DNA from: Rhodocyclaceae bacterium
GTDB taxonomy: Bacteria > Pseudomonadota > Gammaproteobacteria > Burkholderiales > Rhodocyclaceae
Direction: 5' to 3'
Assembly: GCA_013791905.1 (NCBI GenBank)
Contig: VMSX01000009.1
Span: 1-64,000, forward strand
Length of the DNA: 64,000 nt
In this document: positions 57,699-64,000 of the stretch, one piece after another
Position numbering within the stretch: position 1 is the first letter of the stretch
How the letters are laid out: each line of letters starts with the position of its first letter
Program-made: the position numbers and the translations under genes
Notes under the pieces: generated by a model
Databases searched by the model: none
Told to the model about the DNA's origin: nothing
Seen by the model: the letters and a program-made list of their open reading frames with translations, nothing else

Positions 57699-58181
57699 TT
57701 ACTTTGCAACTATTTCGTGTGGCCGCAATTCCGGCACCAGCTTGTCGATGACGCCATTGACGAACTTGTGACCATCGGTGCCACCGTAGGATTTGGTCAG
57801 TTCGATGGCTTCGTTGATGACGACCCGGTAGGGCGTTTCGGGGTGGTGCTTCAACTCGCAGGCGGCGATCAGCAGGATGCCGCGCTCGATCGGCGAGACC
57901 TCCGCCCAAGGCCGCTCGATGTGCGGTTCAAGCAGTGCCTGCAGGGCGGCGGCGTCGGTCAGCACGCCATCGAGCAGGCTGTCGTAAAGCTCGCGATTGA
58001 CCCGGTCGAACCCGGCGACGGATTCGGACTGGGCGATGATGGCCGCCGCATCCTGACCACCGACCAGATGCTGATAAAGCCCCTGGACGACAAATTCGCG
58101 CGCGCGATGACGCGGCGAACTGGGCGGCTTGCCGCTGCCGCCCTTGCTGCGCTGCGCCTTGGCCGTGACGTCCGCGCTCAC
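57699..58181 (-). CDS. nusB: NusB, transcription antitermination factor
   Basis: A 160-residue all-helical protein. Its N-terminal 20 residues are basic and probably disordered, followed by [42 protein letters not shown] and [19 protein letters not shown]. It helps antitermination in rRNA operons. The GTG at 58181 overlaps the ribH stop (GTGA) and is preferred over a GTG 13 codons further upstream. Confidence 0.95.
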   Translation of the reverse strand: MSADVTAKAQRSKGGSGKPPSSPRHRAREFVVQGLYQHLVGGQDAAAIIAQSESVAGFDRVNRELYDSLLDGVLTDAAALQALLEPHIERPWAEVSPIERGILLIAACELKHHPETPYRVVINEAIELTKSYGGTDGHKFVNGVIDKLVPELRPHEIVAK

Positions 58182-58684
58182 TTGACTGCTTTCAACAGAT
58201 TCGCCATTTCGACCGCGCACTGGGCGGCTTCCATGCCCTTCTGGTGCATGCGCACCAGCGCCTGGTCGTCGTTCTCGACGGTCAGCACGGCGTTGGCAAT
58301 CGGAATGCCGGTGGTCAGCTGCACATCGGTAACGCCGCGCGCCGCTTCGTTCGAGACGATTTCAAAATGGTAGGTCTCGCCGCGAATCACGCAGCCCAGC
58401 GCCACCAGCGCTTTGAACTTGCCGCTTTGCGCCATCGTCTGCAGCGTCAGCGGGATTTCCAGCGCGCCGGGCACATTGACCAGCGTGACATCGGTCGCGG
58501 CCACCCCGAGGCGGCGCAATTCCTGGCAGCAACCCGCCAGCAGGCCCTCGCCCACTTCGCGGTTGAAGCGCGCCATGACGACGCCAATGGTGAGCCCGGT
58601 GCCGCTCAGGTCGGACTCGATCTCGGTGAGGTCGGCGCAGCGTTCGCTGGGCGCGGGGGCGCTGGTATTCGGGGTATGGGTCAT
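58178..58684 (-). CDS. ribH: RibH, lumazine synthase
   Basis: A 168-residue enzyme. Its N-terminal 30 residues are extended and variable, followed by [56 protein letters not shown] and [17 protein letters not shown]. It makes 6,7-dimethyl-8-ribityllumazine. Its ATG overlaps the stop of a short reading frame that looks like the beginning of ribB (58681-58779). Confidence 0.96.
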   Translation of the reverse strand: MTHTPNTSAPAPSERCADLTEIESDLSGTGLTIGVVMARFNREVGEGLLAGCCQELRRLGVAATDVTLVNVPGALEIPLTLQTMAQSGKFKALVALGCVIRGETYHFEIVSNEAARGVTDVQLTTGIPIANAVLTVENDDQALVRMHQKGMEAAQCAVEMANLLKAVK

Positions 58685-58779
58685 GGCAAGTCCTTAAGAT
58701 TCAAGAATATCACCCTGCGGCCGGTACGCATGGCGGCAACGATGTCTGGTGGAGAGTAGATGGTCACGGCGGGCCCCAT
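58681..58779 (-). pseudogene. possible remnant of a ribB/ribBA start before ribH
   Basis: 32 codons on the - strand (ATG at 58779) end in a TGA shared with the ribH start (ATGA). The part IYSPPDIVAAMRTGRRVIF has the spacing and key residues of the RibB start (I-S-x(3)-I-x-A-x(2)-R-x-GR-x-VI). ribB/ribBA usually precedes ribH in related bacteria. Only about 26 residues match, too few to be certain, and the RibB catalytic region is missing. It may still serve to couple translation into ribH. Confidence 0.4.
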
Positions 58780-58954
58780 TTGAGAGACGCGCATTTTACG
58801 CTGCCAAAGGATGTGGCGACGGATAGCGTCTCCTGCTGCCGAAGGGCACCTGAAAATTGGCGTGACCGGAGGGAATCCCTGTGGAGCTGGCGGGAAGAAG
58901 TGCCCGGCAGTGGGATGGCGTGCCGCCATGCATCATGCATCGCCAGTGCCGCGA

Positions 58955-58971
58955 TGCACATTCTCCGTGCA
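58955..58971 (+). promoter_or_regulatory. NtrC-type enhancer site upstream of urtA
   Basis: TGCAC-N7-GTGCA (TGCACATTCTCCGTGCA) matches the NtrC consensus GCAC-N7-GTGC exactly in both half sites and in spacing. It lies about 125 bases upstream of the -24/-12 promoter, a usual distance for a looping activator. Urea uptake is typically nitrogen-controlled, so this fits its gene. Confidence 0.6.
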
Positions 58972-59092
58972 TAGGTCACGTCGCCGCCCCAAAAGAGGGC
59001 GTACCAGATGCGTCCCTGCCAGCGCCTGTCAATGGCGGGCATTGCCGCTCTGCAAGGGGCTTCAGGATAATTTAAAAGTTCCAGGATGCGCC

Positions 59093-59108
59093 TGGCACGG
59101 AATTCGCT
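59093..59108 (+). promoter_or_regulatory. sigma-54 (-24/-12) promoter of urtABCD
   Basis: TGGCACGGAATTCGCT matches the sigma-54 consensus TGGCACG-N4-TTGCW at all positions but one, with the GG and GC elements exactly ten bases apart. Transcription would begin near 59119, giving a leader of about 58 bases before the urtA ATG. An AT-rich patch (59065-59081) between it and the NtrC-type site could bind IHF. Confidence 0.7.
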
Positions 59109-59176
59109 CATCAGTTCCCCGTAGCCCACTGCGCAACCGCGCCAACTTCTTCTCATCCTCATAAGGGAGCCCATTT

Positions 59177-60445
59177 ATGCATCGTCGCAACTTCGTCAAG
59201 GCCACCGCCGTTACCGTTGCACTCGCCGTTGCCGGTTTCATTTCAGCACCTGCGCTTGCCGCCGACACCATCAAGGTCGGCATCCTCCACTCGCTGTCGG
59301 GCACGATGGCAATTTCCGAAACCGCGCTCAAAGAAACGGCGCTGATGACCATTGCGGAAATCAACGCCAAGGGCGGGGTAATGGGCAAACAGCTGGAGGC
59401 GGTAGTCGTCGATCCGGCCTCGAACTGGCCGTTGTTCGCCGAAAAGTCGCGCCAGCTGCTGACGCAGGACAAGGTGGCGGTCGTCTTCGGCTGCTGGACC
59501 TCGGTGTCGCGCAAGTCGGTGAATCCGGTGTTCAAGGAACTCAATGGCCTGCTGTTCTATCCCGTGCAGTATGAAGGCGAGGAACTCGAGAAGAACGTTT
59601 TCTACACCGGTGCCGCGCCCAACCAGCAGGCGATTCCCGCTGTCGAATATCTGATGAGCAAGGACGGCGGCTCGGCCAAGCGCTTCGTGCTGCTCGGTAC
59701 CGACTACGTCTATCCGCGCACCACCAACAAGATCCTGCGCGCCTTCCTGAAGTCGAAGGGCGTTGCCGATGCCGACATCATGGAGGACTACACGCCATTC
59801 GGCCACAGCGATTACCAGACCATCATCGCCAAGATCAAGAAATTCGCTTCCGAGGGCAAGAAGACGGCGGTGATCTCGACCATCAACGGCGACTCCAACG
59901 TGCCCTTCTACAAGGAACTGGGTAATGCCGGCCTGAAGGCCACCGACGTGCCGGTGGTCGCCTTCTCGGTGGGCGAGGAGGAACTGCGCGGCGTCGACAC
60001 CAAGCCGCTGGTGGGCCACCTGGCTGCCTGGAATTATTTCCAGTCGGTGAAGAACCCGACCAACGATGCGTTCATCAAGATGTACCGGGACTGGGCGAAG
60101 AAGCAGAAGCTGCCGAATGCCGACACGGCGGTGACCAACGACCCGATGGAAGCCACCTACGTCGGCATTCACATGTGGAAGCAGGCGGTCGAGAAGGCCA
60201 AGAGCACCGATGTGGACAAGGTCATTGCAGCAATGGGCGGGCAGACCTTCAAGGCGCCATCCGGCTTCGAAATCAAGATGGACGAGAAGAACCACCATCT
60301 GCACAAGCCGGTGCTGATCGGCGAAGTGAAGGCCGACGGGCAGTTCAATGTGGTGTGGAAGACCAAGGGCCCGATCAAGGCCGCACCGTGGTCGCCCTAC
60401 ATTCCCGGCAACGACAAGAAGAAGGGCGAGCCCGAAGGTAAGTAA
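59177..60445 (+). CDS. urtA: UrtA, urea ABC transporter substrate-binding protein
   Basis: A 422-residue periplasmic protein. The signal peptide (1-28, MHRRNFVKAT...PALAA) resembles a weak Tat leader. The mature part has VGILHSLSGTMAISE, ASNWPLFAEKSRQLL, VFGCWTSVSRKSVNPVF, LLFYPVQYEGEE and FSVGEEELRG, the marks of urea-specific UrtA rather than amide or amino-acid binding proteins. It starts after AAGGGAG. It leads the urt operon under a probable sigma-54/NtrC promoter. A tandem-hairpin repeat sits between it and urtB. Confidence 0.96.
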   Translation: MHRRNFVKATAVTVALAVAGFISAPALAADTIKVGILHSLSGTMAISETALKETALMTIAEINAKGGVMGKQLEAVVVDPASNWPLFAEKSRQLLTQDKVAVVFGCWTSVSRKSVNPVFKELNGLLFYPVQYEGEELEKNVFYTGAAPNQQAIPAVEYLMSKDGGSAKRFVLLGTDYVYPRTTNKILRAFLKSKGVADADIMEDYTPFGHSDYQTIIAKIKKFASEGKKTAVISTINGDSNVPFYKELGNAGLKATDVPVVAFSVGEEELRGVDTKPLVGHLAAWNYFQSVKNPTNDAFIKMYRDWAKKQKLPNADTAVTNDPMEATYVGIHMWKQAVEKAKSTDVDKVIAAMGGQTFKAPSGFEIKMDEKNHHLHKPVLIGEVKADGQFNVVWKTKGPIKAAPWSPYIPGNDKKKGEPEGK

Positions 60446-60604
60446 GCCCGCCCTCCCCCAGCCCCTCCCTCGCGGGAGGGGAGGCTTGGTGCTCGCTGCG
60501 CTCGTCTGTTACGGGGAGGATTGATTGGATGGCGGAGCGGTTGCGCCTTCGGCGCGTGCCGTTTCGCCTTGGGACGGCCCGGCGGCGAAACTGCGGTGTT
60601 TCTC
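60446..60604 (+). repeat. tandem-hairpin repeat, copy D, between urtA and urtB
   Basis: CTCCCTCGCGGGAGGG block, CGCTGCGCTCG, TTACGGGG, hairpin GCGCC-TTC-GGCGC, GTGCC, then a hairpin at 60561-60591 with stem GTTTCGCC/GGCGAAAC and loop TTGGGACGGCCCGGC. It lies inside an operon, unlike most other copies, in sense orientation to urtA. It could reduce transcript passage into urtB, giving more binding protein than permease. Confidence 0.8.
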
Positions 60605-60607
60605 GCC

Positions 60608-60632
60608 GTGCCACCAGCGCCGACTTTTCACG
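60608..60632 (-). repeat. dispersed repeat copy just upstream of urtB
   Basis: On the - strand CGTGAAAAGTCGGCGCTGGTGG contains the family core. It lies 8-32 bases before the urtB ATG, so it forms part of the urtB ribosome-binding region. Confidence 0.55.
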
Positions 60633-60639
60633 ACCAGAA

Positions 60640-62151
60640 ATGAAGACCATGCGCCATCTTTTCATCACACTTTTCTGCTGGCTGAGTTTCTCTGCCCACG
60701 CTGCCGTTGATCCGGCGCTGCTGGCGCAGCTTGCCGCCGAAGAGTCCGATGACAAGATCGCCGCGATCCAGGCCATCGCTGCCAGCGCCGACCCTGCGGC
60801 GCTGCAAATCCTTCAGTCGCTGTCCGCCGGCACGCTCACCGCGCCGGACGGCGGCGAAATCATGCTCAACAACCGCATCCGCGCCGAACTGGCGAATGCG
60901 CTGGCCGGCCTGCGTCTCGTCGATGCCGACCCCGCCGTCCGGCGTGCTGCGGCACAGGAACTGCAATCGAACGTCGGCCTCGAAATGGCCCCGCTGCTGG
61001 CGCGTGCGCTGGAAAAGGAAAGTGATGCGGAAATCCACGCGTTGCTGACCGCTGCTTATGCCCAGGCCAGCCTGACCAGCCCCGATCCTGCTGTGCGTCT
61101 TGCCGCCGTCACGGCGCTCGGCGCCAGCCCGAGCCGCAGTGCGCGCAACCTGCTGCTGCCACTCACCACGGCAAGCGGCGAGCCGGACAAAGGGGTGCGC
61201 AGCGCCGCCAGCCAGTCGCTCAAGGCCGTCGAGGCGAAACTTGCCATCGGCGAAACGCTCGGCCGCATCTTCACCGGCCTCAGCCTGGGCAGCATCCTGC
61301 TGCTGGCGGCCCTCGGGCTGGCCATCACCTATGGCGTGATGGGGGTGATCAACATGGCGCACGGCGAACTGCTGATGGTCGGCGCCTATGCCACCTATGC
61401 CGTGCAGGGCCTGTTCCGCACCTACCTGCCCGGCTGGGTGGATGCCTATGTGATCGCCGCCATTCCGGTGGCCTTCTTCGCCGCTGCTGCGGTCGGCATC
61501 CTGCTCGAACGCACGGTAATCCGTCATCTCTACGGCCGGCCGCTGGAAACCCTGCTGGCCACCTGGGGCCTGTCGCTGATCCTGATTCAGGCGGCACGGG
61601 TGATCTTCGGTGCGCAAAACGTCGAACTCGCCAATCCATCCTGGATGTCCGGTGGCGTCACGCTGATGGCCGGGCTGGTGCTGCCCTGGAACCGCATCGC
61701 CATCATCGGCTTCTCGCTCTTCGTGCTGGCGCTGGTCTGGCTGTTGATGAACCGGACGCGCCTCGGCATGTTCGTGCGCGCCGTGACGCAGAATCGACCG
61801 ATGGCCGGTTGTGTCGGCGTGCCCACGGCGCGCATTGATACGCTCGCCTTCGGCCTCGGCGCTGGCATCGCCGGCCTCGGCGGCGTGGCGCTCTCACAGA
61901 TCGCCAACGTCGGTCCCGACATGGGTCAAGGCTACATCGTTGACTCTTTCATGGTCGTCGTGCTCGGCGGCGTCGGCCAGTTGGCCGGTGCGGTGTGGGC
62001 TGCACTGGGTCTCGGCGTCGTCACCAAGTTCCTCGAAGGCTGGTCGGGCGCGGTGATCGCGAAAATCGCCGTGCTGGTGTTCATCATCGTCTTCATCCAG
62101 AAGCGTCCGCAGGGCCTGTTTGCCCTCAAGGGCCGGTTTGTAGAAAGCTGA
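60640..62151 (+). CDS. urtB: UrtB, urea ABC transporter permease
   Basis: A 503-residue protein. A signal peptide (about 1-23) and an N-terminal HEAT-like helical region (about 25-210; AAxALGASPS...SAASQSLKAVE) precede a LivH-type permease domain with eight or so helices (LAITYGVMGVINMAHGELLM ...). The N-terminal extension is usual for UrtB. The start is ATG 60640, with ATG 60649 as an alternative; the frame extends upstream into repeat sequence. It is one base before urtC. Confidence 0.94.
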   Translation: MKTMRHLFITLFCWLSFSAHAAVDPALLAQLAAEESDDKIAAIQAIAASADPAALQILQSLSAGTLTAPDGGEIMLNNRIRAELANALAGLRLVDADPAVRRAAAQELQSNVGLEMAPLLARALEKESDAEIHALLTAAYAQASLTSPDPAVRLAAVTALGASPSRSARNLLLPLTTASGEPDKGVRSAASQSLKAVEAKLAIGETLGRIFTGLSLGSILLLAALGLAITYGVMGVINMAHGELLMVGAYATYAVQGLFRTYLPGWVDAYVIAAIPVAFFAAAAVGILLERTVIRHLYGRPLETLLATWGLSLILIQAARVIFGAQNVELANPSWMSGGVTLMAGLVLPWNRIAIIGFSLFVLALVWLLMNRTRLGMFVRAVTQNRPMAGCVGVPTARIDTLAFGLGAGIAGLGGVALSQIANVGPDMGQGYIVDSFMVVVLGGVGQLAGAVWAALGLGVVTKFLEGWSGAVIAKIAVLVFIIVFIQKRPQGLFALKGRFVES

Positions 62152-62152
62152 C

Positions 62153-63262
62153 ATGACCCGCACCCCATTCGTCATCCGCTTCTGCAACGCCACGCCAAAA
62201 TCCGGCTGGATCGCCTTGGGGATCTTCGCCGCCATCGCCATGCTGTTGCTGCCGGCCTTGCATCTTGTCTTGCCGCCGGAGCATCCCTTGCATGTTTCGG
62301 CCTATGTCATCACGCTGGGCGGCAAGATCATGTGCTACGCCATCGTCGCCGTGGCCATGGACCTGATCTGGGGCCACGCCGGCATTCTTTCGCTCGGCCA
62401 CGGCCTGTTCTTCGCCCTTGGCGGCTACGTCTTCGGCATGTACCTGATGCGCCAGATCGGCCGCGACGGCTCATATCAATCCGATCTGCCCGACTTCATG
62501 GTCTTCCTCGACTGGAAGGAACTACCCTGGTACTGGGCGGGTTCGGACTCCTTCCTCTGGTCACTGGCGCTGGTCCTGATTGTGCCGGCGTTGATTGCCT
62601 ATGTCTTCGGTTACTTCGCCTTTCGTTCGCGCATCAAGGGCGTGTATTTCTCGATCATCACCCAGGCGCTCACCTTTGCTGCGATGCTGCTGTTCTTCCG
62701 CAACGAGACTGGCTTCGGCGGCAACAACGGCTTCACGGACTTCAAGCGCATCCTCGGCTATGGCGTTACCACACCGGAAATGCGCGTGACGCTGTTCGCC
62801 CTCACCGCGCTGGTGTTGATGGCCACCCTGCTGCTTGGTCGCTATCTCGTCACCGCCAAGTTCGGCCGGGTGCTGGCGGCGATCCGCGACTCTGAATCAC
62901 GCGTCATGTTCCTCGGCTACAACCCGCTGCATTACAAGCTCGCCATCTGGACGCTCTCGGCCATGCTGTGCGCCGTCGCCGGCGCGCTCTATGTGCCGCA
63001 GGTCGGCATCATCAACCCGGGCGAGATGTCGCCGGCCAACTCCATCGAGATTGCCATCTGGGTTGCCGTCGGCGGGCGCGGCACGCTGATCGGCCCGGTG
63101 ATCGGCGCCGCCATCGTCAACCTGTCGAAGAGCTACTTCACCATGGCCTTCCCGGAATACTGGCTGTTCTTCCTCGGCGCCCTGTTCGTCGGCGTGACCC
63201 TCTGGCTACCCGACGGCGTGGTCGGATTGTGGAAGCGCATTCAGGCGCGGAGAGTGGCATGA
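62153..63262 (+). CDS. urtC: UrtC, urea ABC transporter permease
   Basis: A 369-residue LivM-type permease with about ten helices. It has MDLIWGHAGILSLGHGLFFALGG, the cytoplasmic ABC-contact loop with AIRDSESRVMFLGYNPLHYKL and VGGRGTLIGPVIGAAIVN. It forms the transport pore with UrtB. It overlaps urtD by four bases. Confidence 0.96.
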   Translation: MTRTPFVIRFCNATPKSGWIALGIFAAIAMLLLPALHLVLPPEHPLHVSAYVITLGGKIMCYAIVAVAMDLIWGHAGILSLGHGLFFALGGYVFGMYLMRQIGRDGSYQSDLPDFMVFLDWKELPWYWAGSDSFLWSLALVLIVPALIAYVFGYFAFRSRIKGVYFSIITQALTFAAMLLFFRNETGFGGNNGFTDFKRILGYGVTTPEMRVTLFALTALVLMATLLLGRYLVTAKFGRVLAAIRDSESRVMFLGYNPLHYKLAIWTLSAMLCAVAGALYVPQVGIINPGEMSPANSIEIAIWVAVGGRGTLIGPVIGAAIVNLSKSYFTMAFPEYWLFFLGALFVGVTLWLPDGVVGLWKRIQARRVA

Positions 63263-64000
63263 ACGCCGTCACCGAAAACCGCCATGACCAGGAGTGGCTG
63301 GGCGGCACCTCGATCGGCCACCTCAAACGGCATGGCGAGGTCGATCTCTCGCACCGGGTCATTCTCTATCTGGAGGACATCTCAGTCAGCTTCGACGGTT
63401 TCAAGGCGCTCAATAATCTCCATCTGACCATCGACGCCGGCGAGCTGCGCTGCATCATCGGCCCCAACGGTGCCGGCAAGACAACGATGATGGATGTCAT
63501 CACCGGCAAGACGCGATCTGACGCGGGGCGCTGCTTCTTCGGCCAGACGATCGACCTGAGCACGCTGAGCGAGGCCGAGATCGCCCATGCCGGCATTGGC
63601 CGCAAGTTCCAGAAGCCGACCATTTTCGAAAACCTCAGTGTCTTCGAGAACCTCGAACTGGCGCTGAAGACGGACAAGCGCGCCCGCGTGAGCCTGTTTG
63701 CCTGGCTCGGCGACGATCAGCGCGACAAGATCACCGACACGCTCAAGCAAATCCGCCTCGACAAAGGAGTCGGAGGGGCCGACCGTCCCGCCGGCCTGCT
63801 CTCGCATGGCCAGAAGCAGTGGCTGGAGATCGGCATGCTGCTGATGCAGGACCCCAAGCTGCTGTTGCTCGACGAGCCGGTGGCGGGCATGACCGACGAC
63901 GAAACCGAGCGTACCGCCGAGCTGTTCAAGTCGCTCGCCGGCAAGCACAGTCTGGTGGTGGTCGAGCACGACATGGCCTTCATCGAGCAGCTGGGCGGCA
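63259..64000 (+). CDS. urtD: UrtD, urea ABC transporter ATP-binding protein (cut by window edge)
   Basis: The open frame runs from the ATG at 63259 past the right edge, 247 codons visible. It has Walker A GPNGAGKTT (68-76), a KFQKPTIFENLSVFENL segment, signature LSHGQKQWLEIG (about 182) and Walker B LLLLDEPVAGMTDDE. It is a LivG-type ATPase of the urea transporter. urtE probably follows outside the window. Its N-terminal 35 residues are longer than in LivG, as usual for UrtD. Confidence 0.95.
   Translation, partial: MNAVTENRHDQEWLGGTSIGHLKRHGEVDLSHRVILYLEDISVSFDGFKALNNLHLTIDAGELRCIIGPNGAGKTTMMDVITGKTRSDAGRCFFGQTIDLSTLSEAEIAHAGIGRKFQKPTIFENLSVFENLELALKTDKRARVSLFAWLGDDQRDKITDTLKQIRLDKGVGGADRPAGLLSHGQKQWLEIGMLLMQDPKLLLLDEPVAGMTDDETERTAELFKSLAGKHSLVVVEHDMAFIEQLGG

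Larger units (their letters stand above)
58685..59176. other. ribH-urtA divergent region
   Basis: 492 bases hold the ribB-like remnant, a possible structured RNA (58836-58910), an NtrC-type site and a sigma-54 promoter. Open frames across it lack start context. CTGCC (58836-58840) plus GGGCAC (58844-58849) pair with GTGCCC (58900-58905) and GGCAG (58906-58910), an 11-bp stem with a GAA bulge. No FMN riboswitch signature was found. Confidence 0.5.

Noticed and set aside
58790-58990. FMN or cobalamin riboswitch near ribH/urtA
   Set aside because: I looked for the FMN conserved segments and the cobalamin GCC-ACT and CAACTG segments on both strands. Only GGGAATCC...GGAGCTG on + and CAGGAGAC on - resemble parts of the cobalamin pattern, and the rest is missing.
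58764-59174. 136-codon - strand frame between ribH and urtA
   Set aside because: No recognisable motif or ribosome site, and it covers the sigma-54 promoter and NtrC-type site of urtA.

Overview
The window reads as chromosome from a high-GC denitrifying betaproteobacterium, most likely Rhodocyclales (Rhodocyclaceae or Sterolibacteriaceae). The evidence is a clade II (NosR-less) nitrous oxide reductase cluster, the order lolB-ispE-tRNA-Gln-prs-rplY-pth-ychF, the pairs proC-yggT and pilT-pilU, and the series ribH-nusB-thiL-pgpA-cinA-recA. The genus cannot be fixed from the sequence alone.

Layout. 1-14237 is one long + strand cluster. It opens with the 3' end of a gene that is probably nosZ, then two c-type cytochromes, a NosB-like membrane protein, nosD, nosG, nosH, nosF, nosL, nosY and a TlpA-like thioredoxin. 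It continues with quinone genes (a UbiA-family prenyltransferase, a UbiE/MenG-like methyltransferase, menA), a BASS-family transporter, a second NosD and a third cytochrome c. Many genes overlap by 1-4 bases, so they are probably translated together. In clade II systems NosG and NosH are thought to pass quinol electrons through the cytochromes to NosZ, while NosD, NosF, NosY and NosL handle copper-site maturation. The linked quinone genes would supply the donor. 14445-22270 holds ftsEX, a PAS-containing chemoreceptor, an RlmI-like methyltransferase, an S4 RNA-binding protein, a FAD protein and ftsY. 22373-33265 is housekeeping: an M16 protease pair, rsmD, coaD, a ferredoxin, mutM, a TPR protein, then lolB to pth. 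33262-36528 shows a broken ychF start, an inserted chemoreceptor and an intact ychF. 36731-43075 is a signalling cluster of two PhnD-like periplasmic proteins, a large hybrid histidine kinase and a REC-PAS-PAS-GGDEF protein. 43549-58684 is housekeeping, mostly on the - strand, with pilTU on +. 59177-64000 is a urea ABC transporter operon, urtABCD, cut by the window edge, with a sigma-54 promoter and an NtrC-type site upstream.

Two dispersed repeat families run through the region. The first is an intergenic element whose final hairpin keeps a 15-nt loop while its stem covaries; all eight copies lie downstream of a gene in that gene's sense direction. The second begins with the core AAAAGTCGGCGCTGGCG and occurs both between genes and inside reading frames, including ispE and thiL, which share 42 of 46 bases. 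No CRISPR array, insertion sequence, prophage or rRNA gene was seen. One tRNA gene, tRNA-Gln, is present.
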